A stretch of 64,000 bases of DNA from Burkholderiaceae bacterium (GCA_947452535.1 CANGCM010000005.1:1-64000), one strand, 5' to 3'. Positions 1 to 11,848 are shown, counted from the stretch's first letter. Numbers and translations: made by a program. The notes: generated by a model from the letters alone, not told the origin.

Positions 1-2
1 AT

Positions 3-296
3 GCTTATCCATTAGTTGCTTCAATTACACCAGTTTGGTCTTCGGCTAATTGGTTTGAGCGTGAGGCATTTGACCTCTACGGCATCTTATTTGATGGTCA
101 TGAAGACTTGCGTCGCATCTTGACTGACTACGGTTTCATCGGTCATCCATTTAGAAAAGACTTCCCAATCTCTGGCAATGTTGAAATGCGTTATGACCCA
201 GAGCTAAAGCGCGTGGTCTATCAGCCCGTCACGATTGAAGCGCGTGAGATTACGCCGCGTATCGTCCGTGAAGAGCAGTACGGAGGCCCGGTTTAA
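3..296 (+). CDS. nuoC: NADH-quinone oxidoreductase subunit C, C-terminal part
   Basis: This is the 3' end of nuoC, cut by the window edge; the visible reading frame starts at base 3 and gives 97 residues. NuoC is a peripheral-arm subunit of respiratory complex I that packs against NuoD near the quinone site. The signature stretch [12 protein letters not shown], followed by [11 protein letters not shown] and GHPFRKDFP, is the conserved 30-kDa subunit motif and identifies it clearly. The protein ends REEQYGGPV. The stop is only 3 bases before the nuoD start, as expected of one operon. NuoC and NuoD are separate proteins here, unlike the fused NuoCD of Escherichia coli. Confidence 0.95.
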   Translation, partial: AYPLVASITPVWSSANWFEREAFDLYGILFDGHEDLRRILTDYGFIGHPFRKDFPISGNVEMRYDPELKRVVYQPVTIEAREITPRIVREEQYGGPV

Positions 297-299
297 GTT

Positions 300-1553
300 A
301 TGGCGCAAATTAAGAACTACACCCTCAATTTTGGCCCTCAACATCCTGCGGCGCATGGCGTTTTACGTCTAGTGCTTGAGTTGGATGGTGAGGTCATTCA
401 GCGCGCTGATCCGCATATTGGTTTATTGCATCGCGCTACTGAAAAATTAGCTGAGACCCGCACTTGGATTCAGAACGTTCCTTATATGGATCGTTTGGAC
501 TATGTTTCCATGATGGTGAACGAGCATGCTTACGTGATGGCAATTGAAAAATTGTTACAAGTAGATGTGCCGTTACGTGCGCAATATATTCGCGTCATGT
601 TTGATGAGTTAACCCGTTTACTTAATCACCTGCTTTGGATTGGCTGTCATGGCCTTGACGTTGGCGCAATGGCGGTGTTCTTGTACGCCTTCCGAGATCG
701 CGAAGATATTTTTGATATGTACGAAGCCGTCTCAGGCGCTCGTATGCATGCTGCGTACTACCGTCCGGGTGGCGTGTATCGTGACCTGCCAACACAAATG
801 GCTCAGTATTCTCAATCCAAGATTCGTAGCACTTCCTCTGTTAAACGCTTGAATGAAAACCGCAGTGGTACTTTGTTAGATTTCATTGAAGCATTCTCTG
901 GACGCTTTGATGCGAACGTGGATGAGTATTGCAATCTGTTGACAGATAACCGTATTTGGAAACAGCGCTTGGTGGGTATTGGTGTTGTAACACCTGAGCG
1001 TGCTTTACAACTTGGCTTTACGGGCCCAATGCTGCGCGGCTCTGGGATTGAGTGGGACTTGCGTAAGAAGCAGCCTTATGAGGTTTACGACAAGCTTGAC
1101 TTTGATATTCCAGTTGGTGTGAATGGTGATTCTTATGATCGTTATTTAGTGCGCATGGAAGAAATGCGCCAATCCAATCGCATCATTAAGCAATGTATTG
1201 CCTGGCTCAAAGCAAATGATGGTCCCGTCATGAGTGATAACCACAAAGTGGCTCCACCAAAGCGCGTTGATATGAAGACGAATATGGAAGAGTTGATTCA
1301 TCACTTCAAACTCTTTACTGAGGGGATGCATGTTCCTAGTGGCGAGGCTTATTCAGCGGTTGAGCACCCTAAAGGGGAGTTCGGAATTTATTTGATTTCT
1401 GATGGCGCTAATAAACCATACCGCCTGAAGATTCGTGCACCAGGATTCGTGCATCTGTCCGCAATGGATGAGATGTCTCGTGGTCATATGTTGGCTGATG
1501 CTGTAACCATTATTGGTACCCAAGATATTGTGTTCGGGGAGATTGACCGCTGA
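300..1553 (+). CDS. nuoD: NADH-quinone oxidoreductase subunit D
   Basis: A 417-residue 49-kDa subunit of complex I, of normal length. It forms the floor of the quinone-reduction chamber together with NuoB. Near the N-terminus it has [11 protein letters not shown] (about residues 10-20), which carries the conserved quinone-site histidines, and it ends in the family-typical DIVFGEIDR. The ATG lies 3 bases after the nuoC stop, so translation is probably coupled. Nothing appears truncated. Confidence 0.97.
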   Translation: MAQIKNYTLNFGPQHPAAHGVLRLVLELDGEVIQRADPHIGLLHRATEKLAETRTWIQNVPYMDRLDYVSMMVNEHAYVMAIEKLLQVDVPLRAQYIRVMFDELTRLLNHLLWIGCHGLDVGAMAVFLYAFRDREDIFDMYEAVSGARMHAAYYRPGGVYRDLPTQMAQYSQSKIRSTSSVKRLNENRSGTLLDFIEAFSGRFDANVDEYCNLLTDNRIWKQRLVGIGVVTPERALQLGFTGPMLRGSGIEWDLRKKQPYEVYDKLDFDIPVGVNGDSYDRYLVRMEEMRQSNRIIKQCIAWLKANDGPVMSDNHKVAPPKRVDMKTNMEELIHHFKLFTEGMHVPSGEAYSAVEHPKGEFGIYLISDGANKPYRLKIRAPGFVHLSAMDEMSRGHMLADAVTIIGTQDIVFGEIDR

Positions 1554-1576
1554 TACAGCGCGCCAAGGATGAATTT

Positions 1577-2083
1577 ATGACAACAACGCTTCAACTATCG
1601 GACAAAACGCTCGCAGACATTGCGCGCAATGTCGCGAAATACCCCCCAGAACAAAAGCAGTCTGCTGTGATGGCCGCTTTGATTGCAGCCCAAACTGAGT
1701 TAGGTTGGGTTTCACCAGAGGTGATTGCCACAGTTGCGCACATTTTAGAAATGCCGACGATTGCTGTTGATGAAGTAGCTACTTTCTACAATATGTATGA
1801 CACCAAGCCGGTTGGTAAATACAAATTGGTGATTTGTACTAATTTACCTTGCCAGTTAAGTCATGGTGAAACTGCTGCATCCTACTTAAAGGAAACATTA
1901 GGCATTGGTTATAACGAGACAACTCCTTGCGGCACATTTACCTTAAAAGAGGGTGAGTGTATGGGCGCTTGTGGAGATTCTCCAGTATTGCTCGTGAATA
2001 ACAAGCGCATGTGTAGTTTTATGAGTAAAGAGAAGATTGATGCTCTATTACACGAGCTTCGTGCAGAAGGAAAAGCAGCATGA
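1577..2083 (+). CDS. nuoE: NADH-quinone oxidoreductase subunit E
   Basis: A 168-residue 24-kDa subunit of the NADH-dehydrogenase module. It binds the N1a [2Fe-2S] cluster. The four expected ligands are visible: C87 and C92 (CTNLPC) and C128 and C132 (GECMGAC), in the thioredoxin-like C-terminal half. The N-terminal half is the usual helical domain with [10 protein letters not shown]. The 3' end overlaps the nuoF start by 4 bases (ATGA), a translational-coupling arrangement. Confidence 0.97.
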   Translation: MTTTLQLSDKTLADIARNVAKYPPEQKQSAVMAALIAAQTELGWVSPEVIATVAHILEMPTIAVDEVATFYNMYDTKPVGKYKLVICTNLPCQLSHGETAASYLKETLGIGYNETTPCGTFTLKEGECMGACGDSPVLLVNNKRMCSFMSKEKIDALLHELRAEGKAA

Positions 2084-3378
2084 CCAGCTTGCACGATAGG
2101 CACATTAAGCCTTTAATACTTGCTGGCTTGAATGGTGAGAACTGGCGCTTAAAAGATTATGAAAGTCGTGGCGGATATCAACAGCTTCGCCGCATCATTA
2201 CTGACCAGGTTGCCCCAGATGCCATCATTACTGAACTAAAGGCTTCCTCATTGCGTGGCCGTGGTGGCGCAGGCTTCCCAACGGGATTGAAGTGGAGCTT
2301 CATGCCTCGCCAATTTCCGGGTCAAAAGTATTTAGTATGTAATAGTGACGAAGGTGAGCCGGGTACATTTAAAGACCGCGACATCATGCGTTACAACCCA
2401 CATGCCTTGATTGAAGGCATGATTATTGGTGGCTACACCATGGGCATCACCACAGGTTACAACTACATCCATGGTGAAATCTGGGAAGTGTATGCTCGTT
2501 TCGAAGAGGCTCTTGAAGAGGCTCGGGCCGCTGGCTATTTAGGCGACAAGATTTTAGGTAGTGATTTCAGCTTCCAATTGCATGCCACGCCAGGTTGGGG
2601 TGCTTACATTTGCGGTGAAGAAACGGCACTCTTGGAATCGCTTGAAGGCAAGAAGGGTCAACCTCGCTTTAAACCACCATTTCCTGCGAGCTTTGGCTTA
2701 TATGGCAAACCGACTACGATTAACAATACTGAAACCTTTGCCGCTGTTCCATTCATCATGGCCATCGGCGGACCCGCTTATTTAGAGTTGGGCAAGCCAA
2801 ATAATGGCGGTACGAAGATTTTCTCCGTTTCTGGCGATGTCACTTATCCAGGCAATTATGAGGTTCCATTGGGGACACCTTTTGCTGATCTACTGAAGCT
2901 TGCTGGCGGTATGCGTGATGGAATTCCATTAAAAGCAGTGATTCCTGGCGGTTCATCCGCTCCCGTAATTCCGGGCGCTCAGATGATGGACTTAACTATG
3001 GACTACGACAGTATTGCGAAAGCAGGTTCGATGTTGGGATCTGGTGCGGTGATCGTCATGAATGAAACACGTTGCATGGTGCGCGCCTTAGAGCGCCTGT
3101 CCTACTTTTATCACGAAGAGTCTTGCGGTCAGTGCACCCCATGTCGTGAGGGTACTGGCTGGTTGTGGCGCATTGTCCATCGGATTGAGCATGGCGAGGG
3201 ACGTCCAGATGATTTGGATTTATTGAACGATGTAGCAGCCAATATTCAGGGTCGCACGATTTGCGCTTTGGGCGATGCGGCTGCTCTGCCAGTTCGTGGC
3301 ATGTTAAAGCATTACATGGATGAATTTGTGTATCACGTAGAGCATAAGCGCTGCTTAGATTCTGCTAAACCTTTATAA
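2080..3378 (+). CDS. nuoF: NADH-quinone oxidoreductase subunit F (NADH/FMN site)
   Basis: A 432-residue 51-kDa subunit where NADH is oxidised by FMN. The glycine-rich nucleotide/flavin-binding segment [11 protein letters not shown] is at residues 59-69. The N3 [4Fe-4S] cluster ligands are C349, C352 and C355 (SCGQCTPC) and C395 (TICALGD). Length and motif order are standard. It overlaps nuoE by 4 bases and is followed within about 30 bases by nuoG. Confidence 0.97.
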   Translation: MTSLHDRHIKPLILAGLNGENWRLKDYESRGGYQQLRRIITDQVAPDAIITELKASSLRGRGGAGFPTGLKWSFMPRQFPGQKYLVCNSDEGEPGTFKDRDIMRYNPHALIEGMIIGGYTMGITTGYNYIHGEIWEVYARFEEALEEARAAGYLGDKILGSDFSFQLHATPGWGAYICGEETALLESLEGKKGQPRFKPPFPASFGLYGKPTTINNTETFAAVPFIMAIGGPAYLELGKPNNGGTKIFSVSGDVTYPGNYEVPLGTPFADLLKLAGGMRDGIPLKAVIPGGSSAPVIPGAQMMDLTMDYDSIAKAGSMLGSGAVIVMNETRCMVRALERLSYFYHEESCGQCTPCREGTGWLWRIVHRIEHGEGRPDDLDLLNDVAANIQGRTICALGDAAALPVRGMLKHYMDEFVYHVEHKRCLDSAKPL

Positions 3379-3409
3379 GACATTGAGCACGGGACATCTT
3401 AAAGTGAGC

Positions 3410-5725
3410 ATGGTTGAAATCGAATTAGATGGCAAGGTTGTAGAAGTTCCGCAAGGTTCTATGGTGATGCACGCCGCGAACAAGCTGGGTACTTACATTC
3501 CCCACTTTTGCTATCACAAGAAATTATCTATCGCCGCTAACTGCCGTATGTGTTTAGTGGAAGTGGAGAAGGCGCCAAAACCATTGCCAGCTTGTGCTAC
3601 ACCAGCAACACAAGGCATGAAGGTATTTACGCACTCGGCTAAGGCGGTTGAAGCGCAGCGTTCAGTCATGGAATTCCTCCTCATTAACCATCCTTTGGAT
3701 TGCCCTATTTGCGATCAAGGTGGTGAGTGCCAGTTACAAGATTTAGCGGTAGGTTACGGTAAATCAAACTCACGCTATGAAGAAGATAAGCGCGTGGTGT
3801 TTCATAAGAATGTGGGGCCTTTAATCTCGATGCAGGAGATGAGCCGATGTATTCACTGTACTCGTTGCGTGCGTTTCGGCCAAGAAGTAGCTGGTGTGAT
3901 GGAGTTGGGTATGGTCAACCGTGGTGAGCATTCTGAAATCACTACTTTTGCCGGACAAACAATTGATTCCGAGTTATCTGGAAATATGATTGATCTGTGC
4001 CCAGTGGGCGCATTGACTAGTAAGCCATTCCGTTATGCTGCGCGTACTTGGGAACTCGGGCGCAAACGTTCCGTAAGTCCTCATGACAGTCTTGGTGCAA
4101 ATACTACCGTTCAAACTAAATCAAATAAAGTGATGCGGGTAGTTGCTCTAGAGAATGAGGCTATTAATGAATGCTGGATTAGTGACCGTGATCGTTTTGC
4201 CTATGAAGGTGTCAATAGCGCAGACCGCGTAACGACTCCTATGGTGAAGCAGGGCGGTCAGTGGCTTGAGACTGATTGGGAATCTGCAATGGCTTACGTA
4301 GCCCATTCACTCAAAACAATTTCTGCTGAGCATGGCCCGCAGTCAGTTGCTGCTCTGGCACACCCAATTTCTAGTACTGAAGAATTATATTTACTTCAAA
4401 AATTGATTCGTGGTTTGGGCTCTGATCAAGTAGAGGCTCGCCTACGACAAATAGATGTGAAAGGTGCGGCATCTAATCCTTGGTTGGGTATGCCGATAGC
4501 TAAATTAAATGAACTCGATCGCGTTTTAGTGATTGGTAGCTTTTTACGTAAAGAGCAACCATTGATTGCTACACGTATACGTGCTGCAGCTAAGCGCGGC
4601 TTACAGGTTTTGCGTATTGATGCGGGTGGCGATGACTGGCTTATTCCTGCTACTGGCATTGCTGCAACGCCAAGTGCATGGCTCAATGCATTAAGTGAAG
4701 TTGCTTTGGCTGTCGCTAAGACTAAATCAGTTTCTGCTCCAGCAGGAACACCTCACTTGCCAGTTTCTGCTGCTGCCCAAAAAATAGCTGACAGTTTGCT
4801 CTCCGGTACAACAGCATCTGTACTCTTGGGCTCTGCCGCCATTGCTCATCCCCATGGATCTGATTTGCATGTCTTGGCACAATTTATTGCTGAGCAAACA
4901 AGTGCTACTTTAGGCTTCTTACCAGTGGGTGGTAATGCCGTTGGCGCAAGCTTGGTGAATGCCAATGGGGTTGGTGTTGAGTCAGTCTTGTCTGGTGAGA
5001 GTCGCGCAGTACTCTTGATGAATATAGAGCCGGATGCGGATCTGCCAAATCCAGAGAAGGCGCGGGCTGCATTGGCTAAAGCCAATACCGTGATTGCCTT
5101 AAGTGCTTTTAAGAGTGCAGACATCCTAGAGGTAGCCGATGTCATTCTGCCAATCGCCCCCTTTACAGAAACTGTGTCTACTTTTGTAAATGCGGAAGGT
5201 CGCTCGCAAACTATTCAGCCAGCAGTGAAGCCCTTAGGCGATTCACGTCCAGCATGGAAAGTCTTACGGGTTCTCGGTGGATTATTGGATTTAGAGGGGT
5301 TCCTCTTCAATATGCCAGAAGAAGTATTGGGCGAAGCTCTTAGTGAAAACTACTGTACCAAGCTGAGTAATCAATCAACTGCAAGTGGTTTAACAAATAC
5401 GAATTTAGTTCCATTGAGTGGTTTAGAGCGTTTATCGGATGTTGGTATTTATGCCGGCGATCAAATTGTGCGTCGTTCCTCTGCCCTGCAGTTAACGCGC
5501 GATGCTAAGCGTGGCAATCAAGTCGGCTTAGGTCAGACTCTCTTTACTGAGTTGGGTTTGAAGGATGGTGATTCTGTGCGAGTGACCCAGGGGAATCAGT
5601 CTGTAGATCTGCCTGTCACATTGGAGCCGAATTTAGTTAGTGGGGCTGTCAGAATTTCTGCGGGCACAATGGCTAGCGCTCAATTAGGATCGATGTTCGG
5701 TTCTTTAACGGTTACTAAGGCATAA
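3410..5725 (+). CDS. nuoG: NADH-quinone oxidoreductase subunit G
   Basis: The 75-kDa iron-sulfur subunit, about 771 residues from the ATG used here. The N-terminal ferredoxin-like domain has [2Fe-2S] ligands C34, C45, C48 and C62. Next come the His/Cys-ligated cluster segment ([14 protein letters not shown]) and a SRCIHCTRC cluster. The C-terminal part is a molybdopterin-oxidoreductase-like fold without an obvious active site, as in other complex I NuoG. The frame stays open upstream to a TTG at 3383 and a GTG at 3404. I chose ATG 3410 because family members begin MVEIELDGK; no start has a convincing ribosome-binding site. Confidence 0.95.
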   Translation: MVEIELDGKVVEVPQGSMVMHAANKLGTYIPHFCYHKKLSIAANCRMCLVEVEKAPKPLPACATPATQGMKVFTHSAKAVEAQRSVMEFLLINHPLDCPICDQGGECQLQDLAVGYGKSNSRYEEDKRVVFHKNVGPLISMQEMSRCIHCTRCVRFGQEVAGVMELGMVNRGEHSEITTFAGQTIDSELSGNMIDLCPVGALTSKPFRYAARTWELGRKRSVSPHDSLGANTTVQTKSNKVMRVVALENEAINECWISDRDRFAYEGVNSADRVTTPMVKQGGQWLETDWESAMAYVAHSLKTISAEHGPQSVAALAHPISSTEELYLLQKLIRGLGSDQVEARLRQIDVKGAASNPWLGMPIAKLNELDRVLVIGSFLRKEQPLIATRIRAAAKRGLQVLRIDAGGDDWLIPATGIAATPSAWLNALSEVALAVAKTKSVSAPAGTPHLPVSAAAQKIADSLLSGTTASVLLGSAAIAHPHGSDLHVLAQFIAEQTSATLGFLPVGGNAVGASLVNANGVGVESVLSGESRAVLLMNIEPDADLPNPEKARAALAKANTVIALSAFKSADILEVADVILPIAPFTETVSTFVNAEGRSQTIQPAVKPLGDSRPAWKVLRVLGGLLDLEGFLFNMPEEVLGEALSENYCTKLSNQSTASGLTNTNLVPLSGLERLSDVGIYAGDQIVRRSSALQLTRDAKRGNQVGLGQTLFTELGLKDGDSVRVTQGNQSVDLPVTLEPNLVSGAVRISAGTMASAQLGSMFGSLTVTKA

Positions 5726-5733
5726 GGAACGAG

Positions 5734-6807
5734 ATGGAGCATTTCTTAAACCTCGTTACTACTCAAGGTGAGGCGATCTTTGGATCGCTATGGCCGCTGG
5801 TTTGGGCTTTGGTGCGTATTGTGATCATCGTATTGCCCATGTTTGCTGCTGTAGCTTATATGACGCTTTGGGAGCGTAAGCTGATCGGCTGGATGCATAT
5901 CCGTCTTGGCCCTAATCGCGTTGGCCCATTGGGCTTGTTGCAACCCATTGCTGACGCATTGAAGTTATTGATGAAGGAGATTATTTCTCCAAGCCAAGCT
6001 AGTAAGGTACTTTATTTTATTGCGCCAGTGATGGTGATCATGCCCGCTTTTGCTGCTTGGGCTGTGATTCCCTTTCAAGCCAAATTGGTCTTGGCTGATG
6101 TCAATGCGGGCTTGCTCTATGTCATGGCCATCTCTTCTATTGGCGTTTATGGCGTCATCTTGGCAGGTTGGTCATCTAACTCCAAATACCCATTCCTCGG
6201 CGCGATGCGCGCTTCAGCCCAAATGATTTCTTATGAAATTGCGATGGGCTTCGCATTAGTTACTGTGTTATTGACTTCTGGCTCCTTAAACCTCAGTGCG
6301 ATTGTGACTTCACAAGAGCAAGGTTACTTTGCCGGCATGGGCCTGAACTTCCTGTCATGGAACTGGTTGCCATTGCTACCCATGTTTATTATTTACTTTA
6401 TCTCTGGTGTTGCTGAAACCAATCGACATCCATTTGACGTAGTGGAAGGGGAGTCAGAGATTGTTGCTGGTCACATGGTTGAGTACTCCGGTATGGCCTT
6501 TGCGATGTTCTTCTTGGCAGAGTATGCCAATATGATCTTGATCGCTGCTTTAGCTTCCACTATTTTCTTGGGTGGCTGGTTACCTTTTGTTGATTTACCA
6601 ATCTTGCGCGATATCCCAGGCTTCTTCTGGTTATTTGCTAAAACATTCTTCCTCTTATCTTGCGTCATCTGGTTGCGTGCCACACTGCCACGTTATCGCT
6701 ATGACCAGATCATGCGTTTGGGTTGGAAGATTTTTATTCCCATCTCTGTTTTCTGGGTGGTTGTCGTTGGCGCATGGGTTGTATCCCCATGGAATATTTG
6801 GAAATAA
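5734..6807 (+). CDS. nuoH: NADH-quinone oxidoreductase subunit H
   Basis: A 357-residue membrane subunit with about eight hydrophobic helices. It connects the quinone cavity to the proton-pumping arm. The diagnostic loops [20 protein letters not shown] and ETNRHPFD (quinone-site loop with acidic residues) are both present. Length is typical. It sits 8 bases after nuoG and 11 bases before nuoI, inside the operon. Confidence 0.97.
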   Translation: MEHFLNLVTTQGEAIFGSLWPLVWALVRIVIIVLPMFAAVAYMTLWERKLIGWMHIRLGPNRVGPLGLLQPIADALKLLMKEIISPSQASKVLYFIAPVMVIMPAFAAWAVIPFQAKLVLADVNAGLLYVMAISSIGVYGVILAGWSSNSKYPFLGAMRASAQMISYEIAMGFALVTVLLTSGSLNLSAIVTSQEQGYFAGMGLNFLSWNWLPLLPMFIIYFISGVAETNRHPFDVVEGESEIVAGHMVEYSGMAFAMFFLAEYANMILIAALASTIFLGGWLPFVDLPILRDIPGFFWLFAKTFFLLSCVIWLRATLPRYRYDQIMRLGWKIFIPISVFWVVVVGAWVVSPWNIWK

Positions 6808-6818
6808 GTTGATCAATC

Positions 6819-7310
6819 ATGTTTAAGAAAATTTCCCAATTCCTCGATAGTTTGATGCTAAAAGATATTCTGGTCGGTATGTCGATTACCGGCCGCTATC
6901 TCTTTAAGCCAAAAATTACCATTCAGTATCCAGAAGAGAAAACCCCACAGTCTGCTCGTTTTCGTGGTTTACATGCCTTGCGCCGATATGAAAATGGCGA
7001 AGAGCGTTGTATCGGTTGTAAATTGTGCGAAGCAGTTTGTCCGGCATATGCAATCACGATTGAAACTGCTGAGCGGGATGATGGTACGCGTCGCACCAGT
7101 CGTTATGACATTGACTTAACTAAATGTATTTTCTGTGGTTTCTGTGAAGAAGCTTGTCCAGTAGACGCGATTGTGGAAACTAATATTTTTGAGTATTTCG
7201 GTGATAAGCGCGGTGATTTGTACTTTACGAAAGAAATGCTGTTAGCAGTGGGTGATAAGTATGAAAAAGAGATTGCCGCTAGTCGCGTAGCTGATGCACC
7301 TTATCGTTAA
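6819..7310 (+). CDS. nuoI: NADH-quinone oxidoreductase subunit I
   Basis: A 163-residue ferredoxin-type subunit carrying the N6a and N6b [4Fe-4S] clusters on the electron path to the quinone. Two complete CxxCxxCxxxCP motifs are visible: C64, C67, C70, C74 and C103, C106, C109, C113. An amphipathic N-terminal segment probably anchors it to the membrane arm. The order nuoH-nuoI-nuoJ is standard. Confidence 0.97.
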   Translation: MFKKISQFLDSLMLKDILVGMSITGRYLFKPKITIQYPEEKTPQSARFRGLHALRRYENGEERCIGCKLCEAVCPAYAITIETAERDDGTRRTSRYDIDLTKCIFCGFCEEACPVDAIVETNIFEYFGDKRGDLYFTKEMLLAVGDKYEKEIAASRVADAPYR

Positions 7311-7331
7311 GCGAAAACAGCAAAAATACAT

Positions 7332-7979
7332 ATGACATTTAATCCATCTACTCTATTCGCAGTATTCTTTTACGCCTTCGCTGGTCTTCTAGTGATCTCT
7401 GCTTTGCGTGTAGTGACTGCTCGCAACCCAGTTCATGCCGCCCTGTTTTTAGTGCTCGCTTTCTTTTGTGCCTCTGGTTTGTGGATGCTGCTCAAAGCAG
7501 AATTCCTTAGTCTGGCTCTAATCCTAGTTTATGTTGGCGCAGTGATGGTGCTCTTCCTTTTCGTCGTCATGATGTTAGATCTCGATATTGAGCATTTGCG
7601 TCGCGACTACAAGAAATTCTTACCAGTCGCGTTTTTGATGGGCGCTGTCATTGTTCTTGAATTATCGATTGTCTTAATCCGTAGCTTTATTGGGACAAAT
7701 GCGCCAGTGCAGCCGATGCTAGAAGAGATGGCAACGAATAATACTCACGCCTTAGGCATGTTGATTTTCGTAGATTATGTTTATGCCTTTGAGGTTGCTG
7801 GTGTGATTCTATTGGTGGCTATCATTGCTGCTGTGGCCTTGACTTTGCGTAATCGCAAAGACGCTAAAACCCAAAACATTCATCAGCAAGTGAACGTCAA
7901 CTCTGCGGACCGTATGCGCATCGTGAAGATGGATTCCGATATGGCTGCAAAGCAGGATAGTCGCGGAGAGAAGCAATGA
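7332..7979 (+). CDS. nuoJ: NADH-quinone oxidoreductase subunit J
   Basis: A 215-residue membrane subunit with five hydrophobic segments. The conserved [17 protein letters not shown] helix (about residues 65-81), which has the pi-bulge seen in complex I structures, identifies it. After residue 180 a polar tail of about 35 residues follows the last helix, so it is slightly longer than some homologues. Its end overlaps the nuoK start by 4 bases (ATGA). Confidence 0.96.
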   Translation: MTFNPSTLFAVFFYAFAGLLVISALRVVTARNPVHAALFLVLAFFCASGLWMLLKAEFLSLALILVYVGAVMVLFLFVVMMLDLDIEHLRRDYKKFLPVAFLMGAVIVLELSIVLIRSFIGTNAPVQPMLEEMATNNTHALGMLIFVDYVYAFEVAGVILLVAIIAAVALTLRNRKDAKTQNIHQQVNVNSADRMRIVKMDSDMAAKQDSRGEKQ

Positions 7980-8284
7980 CAATTACTCTAGCTCACTACT
8001 TAGTGCTTGGCGCAATTTTATTTGCGACTAGCGTAGTCGGTATTTTCTTGAATCGCAAAAATGTCATCGTCCTCTTAATGGCGATTGAGTTAATGCTGCT
8101 CTCAGTGAACATGAACTTTGTAGCCTTTTCTCATTACCTAGGTGATATGGCTGGCCAAGTATTCGTATTCTTTATTTTGACTGTGGCTGCTGCTGAGGCA
8201 GCAATCGGTTTGGCAATTTTGGTTGTGCTCTTCCGTAAGGTAGACACCATTAATGCTGAAGACCTTGACCACCTAAAAGGCTAG
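7976..8284 (+). CDS. nuoK: NADH-quinone oxidoreductase subunit K
   Basis: A 102-residue three-helix membrane subunit related to MrpC. The two membrane glutamates needed for proton transfer are present: E38 (in AIELMLLS) and E74 (in [10 protein letters not shown]). They correspond to E36 and E72 of the E. coli protein. It is coupled to nuoJ by a 4-base overlap and lies 2 bases from nuoL. Confidence 0.97.
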   Translation: MTITLAHYLVLGAILFATSVVGIFLNRKNVIVLLMAIELMLLSVNMNFVAFSHYLGDMAGQVFVFFILTVAAAEAAIGLAILVVLFRKVDTINAEDLDHLKG

Positions 8285-8286
8285 TC

Positions 8287-10347
8287 ATGCAATTGACCCT
8301 AACTCTTCCTGTTCTCTGCGCCATTCCCTTGGCGCCACTATTGGGCTCCATCATTGCCGGACTTTTTGGTACTAAATTAGGTGGTAACCGCATAGGTCAG
8401 GGTGCTAGCCAGTTCGTCACTATTCTTGGTGTGACGATCGCTTTTGTTCTATCTTGCTTTGTATTAGTGCAAGTCATGGATGGTTTTTATTTCAACGGTA
8501 CTGTTTATCGCTGGATGCAGTTAGGTGAATTGAGTCTAGATATTGGCTTCTTGATTGATCCGCTGTCAGCGACGATGATGTGCGTGGTGACCTTTGTTTC
8601 TTTGATGGTCCATATCTACACCATCGGTTATATGAAAGGTGAGGAGGGTTATAACCGCTTCTTCTCCTATATCTCACTCTTTACCTTTGCCATGTTGATG
8701 CTGGTGATGAGTAATAACCTCTTGCAATTGTTCTTTGGCTGGGAGGCGGTGGGTGTAGTTTCCTATTTATTGATTGGCTTCTACTTTGAGCGTCAATCTG
8801 CTGTATTCGCCAATATGAAAGCCTTCTTAGTCAATCGTGTGGGTGACTTTGGTTTCATTCTCGGTATTGGTTTGTTATTGGCCAGTACGGGATCCATGAA
8901 CTACGATGTCATCTTTGCACAAAACACAGCATTAGCTGCGCAAACTTTGCCTGGCACTAGTTGGAATTTAGTAACGGTTGCCTGTATCTGCCTCTTTATT
9001 GGTGCAATGGGTAAGTCAGCGCAGTTCCCATTACATGTTTGGTTGCCAGACTCTATGGAAGGTCCAACCCCCATCTCCGCCTTGATTCATGCTGCAACTA
9101 TGGTTACAGCTGGCATCTTCATGGTGTCACGCATGTCGCCTCTATTTGAGTTATCGGATGTGGCCTTGAGTTTCATCTTGGTGATTGGCTCTATCACAAC
9201 GCTCTTCATGGGTTTCTTGGGTGTTGTTCAAACCGATATCAAGCGAGTCATTGCTTATTCAACACTATCGCAACTAGGTTATATGACCATCGCATTGGGA
9301 GTTTCTGCTTATCCAGTAGCCATCTTCCATCTGATGACCCATGCGTTCTTCAAGGCGCTCTTGTTCCTTGGTGCGGGTAGCGTGATTTTGGGTATGCATC
9401 ACGAGCAAGATATGCGCAAGATGGGTGGTCTGTGGAAGTACATGCCAATCACTTGCCTGATGATGCTCTTGGGTAGCTTGGCATTGATCGGTACACCATT
9501 TTTCTCTGGCTTCTATTCAAAAGACTCCATCATTGAGGCGGTAGCGGCCAGTCATATTCCTGGTTCTGGTTTTGCTTACTTTGCGGTTATGGCTAGCGTC
9601 TTTGTGACTGCCTTATATTCTTTCCGTTTGTACTTTTATGTGTTTCATGGAAAAGCACGTTGGGGTCATGCAGATACACATGAGCATCATGATCATGCAG
9701 AGCAGGGTGATGATCATGCGCACCATGACCACCATGGCTTGGCTCCCGGTCAGAAGCCTCATGAGTCTTCGCTTGTTGTGACATTGCCATTAATTCTATT
9801 GGCAATCCCATCTGTCATCATTGGTTTCTACACAATCACACCACTTTTATTCGGAACTTATTTTGGCGACTCCATCTTTATCGACATCGCTCGTCACCCC
9901 GTGATGAGAGAGCTTGAAGATGAATTCCATGGGCCAATTGCCATGGCTATCCACTCATTCACTTCGCCAGTGCTGCTCTTAGTTGCTTTAGGGACCCTCA
10001 CCGCTGCGATTGGCTACCTTTGGGCTCCGAAGTTGCCGGGTGTGGTTGCGCAAGCATTGGCACCAGTCAAAAAACTCTTGGATAACAAATACTATCTAGA
10101 TGATTTCAACCAAGCGGTATTCGCTAAGGGTTTGCTGTGGATCGGCGGTGTCCTATGGCATCGTGGGGATCAAAAAATCATTGACGGATTTATTGTTAAC
10201 GGCAGTGCCTACTCGGTCGGGCGCTTTGCTGGCCTTATCCGCCATTTGCAATCCGGCTATCTCTATCACTATGCCTTCGCAATGATTGCGGGCTTAGCGG
10301 TGTTGTTAGCTTGGGTTTTATACGCTTACCTGCCTTTTGTTCGCTAG
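8287..10347 (+). CDS. nuoL: NADH-quinone oxidoreductase subunit L
   Basis: A 686-residue antiporter-like subunit, the distal proton pump of complex I, with many hydrophobic helices and a C-terminal region matching the lateral helix. Conserved blocks include LLQLFFGWEAVGVVSYLLIG and HAATMVTAGIFM. A cytoplasmic or periplasmic loop around residues 460-490 is very rich in histidine and aspartate (for example HEHHDHAE and DDHAHHDHHG), which could bind metal. Similar loops occur in betaproteobacterial NuoL as far as I recall, so this is probably lineage-typical. Confidence 0.97.
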   Translation: MQLTLTLPVLCAIPLAPLLGSIIAGLFGTKLGGNRIGQGASQFVTILGVTIAFVLSCFVLVQVMDGFYFNGTVYRWMQLGELSLDIGFLIDPLSATMMCVVTFVSLMVHIYTIGYMKGEEGYNRFFSYISLFTFAMLMLVMSNNLLQLFFGWEAVGVVSYLLIGFYFERQSAVFANMKAFLVNRVGDFGFILGIGLLLASTGSMNYDVIFAQNTALAAQTLPGTSWNLVTVACICLFIGAMGKSAQFPLHVWLPDSMEGPTPISALIHAATMVTAGIFMVSRMSPLFELSDVALSFILVIGSITTLFMGFLGVVQTDIKRVIAYSTLSQLGYMTIALGVSAYPVAIFHLMTHAFFKALLFLGAGSVILGMHHEQDMRKMGGLWKYMPITCLMMLLGSLALIGTPFFSGFYSKDSIIEAVAASHIPGSGFAYFAVMASVFVTALYSFRLYFYVFHGKARWGHADTHEHHDHAEQGDDHAHHDHHGLAPGQKPHESSLVVTLPLILLAIPSVIIGFYTITPLLFGTYFGDSIFIDIARHPVMRELEDEFHGPIAMAIHSFTSPVLLLVALGTLTAAIGYLWAPKLPGVVAQALAPVKKLLDNKYYLDDFNQAVFAKGLLWIGGVLWHRGDQKIIDGFIVNGSAYSVGRFAGLIRHLQSGYLYHYAFAMIAGLAVLLAWVLYAYLPFVR

Positions 10348-10371
10348 GCCTTTGTTACTTAAGTAGCCATT

Positions 10372-11838
10372 ATGATTCTTTCATTCGCCATCTGGATCCC
10401 GATTTTTTTCGGCATCATTATTTTGTTCTACGGTTCAGAAAAGCCCTCTGCTGGAGTGCGTTGGCTGGCGCTCATTGGTGCAGTGCTCGGCTTCATCGCC
10501 ACTTTGCCATTAGTCATTCAGTTTGATATTGCTAATCCTGGAATGCAGTTTGTTGAAAAGATGAGCTGGATTCCGCGTTATGACATTAACTACCACCTAG
10601 GTGTAGATGGCATCTCAGTATGGTTCATTGTTTTAACCGCATTTATTAATATTTTTGTGGTGATTGCTTCTTGGGAGTCCATTACTGCTAAGGTATCCCA
10701 ATACATGGCTTCGTTCATGATCCTGTCTGGATTAATGATTGGCGTTTTTGCTGCGCTTGATGCTTTGCTGTTCTATGTGTTCTTCGAAGCAACTTTAATT
10801 CCGATGTACATCATCATTGGTGTGTGGGGCGGTCATAACCGAATCTATGCTGCATTCAAGTTCTTCTTGTATACCTTGCTTGGCTCCTTACTCACCTTGA
10901 TTGCCATGCTGTACTTGTACAACGTGACCAATACTTTTGATATTCTGGCTTGGCAAAACGCTCGCCTGGATATCGTTGAGCAAATCCTTCTATTCTTTGC
11001 CTTCTTCATGGCGTTTGCAGTGAAGGTGCCTATGTGGCCCTTACATACTTGGTTGCCAGATGTTCACGTGGAAGCACCAACAGGTGGCTCTGTAGTGTTG
11101 GCTGCCATCATGTTGAAGTTGGGTGCCTATGGCTTCTTACGTTTCTCATTACCAATCGCTCCAGATGCAAGCCAATATCTTGGCCCATTCGTCATCTTCT
11201 TATCTTTGGTAGCGGTAATTTATGTTGGTGCAGTAGCTCTAGTTCAGAAAGACATGAAGAAGCTAGTGGCTTACTCCTCAGTAGCGCACATGGGTTTTGT
11301 AACCTTAGGTTTCTTCCTCTTTAGTCCTCTTGGTATTGAGGGCGGTATTGTGCAGATGATTTCTCACGGCTTTGTGGCTGGTGCGATGTTCCTTTCTATT
11401 GGCGTGTTGTATGACCGTATGCATACCCGTCAAATCGCTGATTACGGCGGTGTTGTCCATCGTATGCCTGCGTTCACGACATTTGCAGTCTTGATGGCAA
11501 TGGCGAACTGTGGTCTGCCGGCTACTTCCGGTTTTGTTGGTGAGTTCATGGTGATTTTGGCTGCTGTGGATTACGACTTCGTGATCGGTATCTTAGCTGC
11601 TACCGCTTTGATTCTCAGTGCTGCCTACTCCTTGTGGATGGTCAAGCGTGTATTTTTTGGTGCGATTACCAATCAGCATGTTGAAGAGTTAAAAGACCTT
11701 AATGCACGTGAATATTTCATGATGGCGGTCTTGTCTATCTGCGTGATCGGTATGGGCGTCTATCCAAAGCCTTTTACCGACATCATTCATCCATCCGTGA
11801 TAAATCTGTTACAGCACGTTGCTGTCAGCAAACTCTGA
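10372..11838 (+). CDS. nuoM: NADH-quinone oxidoreductase subunit M
   Basis: A 488-residue antiporter-like proton-pumping subunit with about 14 predicted helices. The quinol-oxidase-type signature FFEATLIPMYIIIGVWGG (near residue 140) and KVPMWPLHTWLPDVHVEAPT are conserved in NuoM and NuoN. It begins 24 bases after nuoL and ends 10 bases before nuoN. Length is standard. Confidence 0.97.
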   Translation: MILSFAIWIPIFFGIIILFYGSEKPSAGVRWLALIGAVLGFIATLPLVIQFDIANPGMQFVEKMSWIPRYDINYHLGVDGISVWFIVLTAFINIFVVIASWESITAKVSQYMASFMILSGLMIGVFAALDALLFYVFFEATLIPMYIIIGVWGGHNRIYAAFKFFLYTLLGSLLTLIAMLYLYNVTNTFDILAWQNARLDIVEQILLFFAFFMAFAVKVPMWPLHTWLPDVHVEAPTGGSVVLAAIMLKLGAYGFLRFSLPIAPDASQYLGPFVIFLSLVAVIYVGAVALVQKDMKKLVAYSSVAHMGFVTLGFFLFSPLGIEGGIVQMISHGFVAGAMFLSIGVLYDRMHTRQIADYGGVVHRMPAFTTFAVLMAMANCGLPATSGFVGEFMVILAAVDYDFVIGILAATALILSAAYSLWMVKRVFFGAITNQHVEELKDLNAREYFMMAVLSICVIGMGVYPKPFTDIIHPSVINLLQHVAVSKL

Positions 11839-11848
11839 GTAAAAGCTA

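Noticed and set aside
640-852. Overlapping frames of 60-100 residues within complex I and other genes, on both strands
   Set aside because: They sit wholly inside strongly conserved genes, have no recognisable domains and no ribosome-binding signal; they are reading-frame shadows.
9658-9765. His-rich loop in NuoL as a novel metal-binding insertion
   Set aside because: Similar His/Asp loops occur in betaproteobacterial NuoL as far as I recall, so it is likely lineage-typical rather than new.
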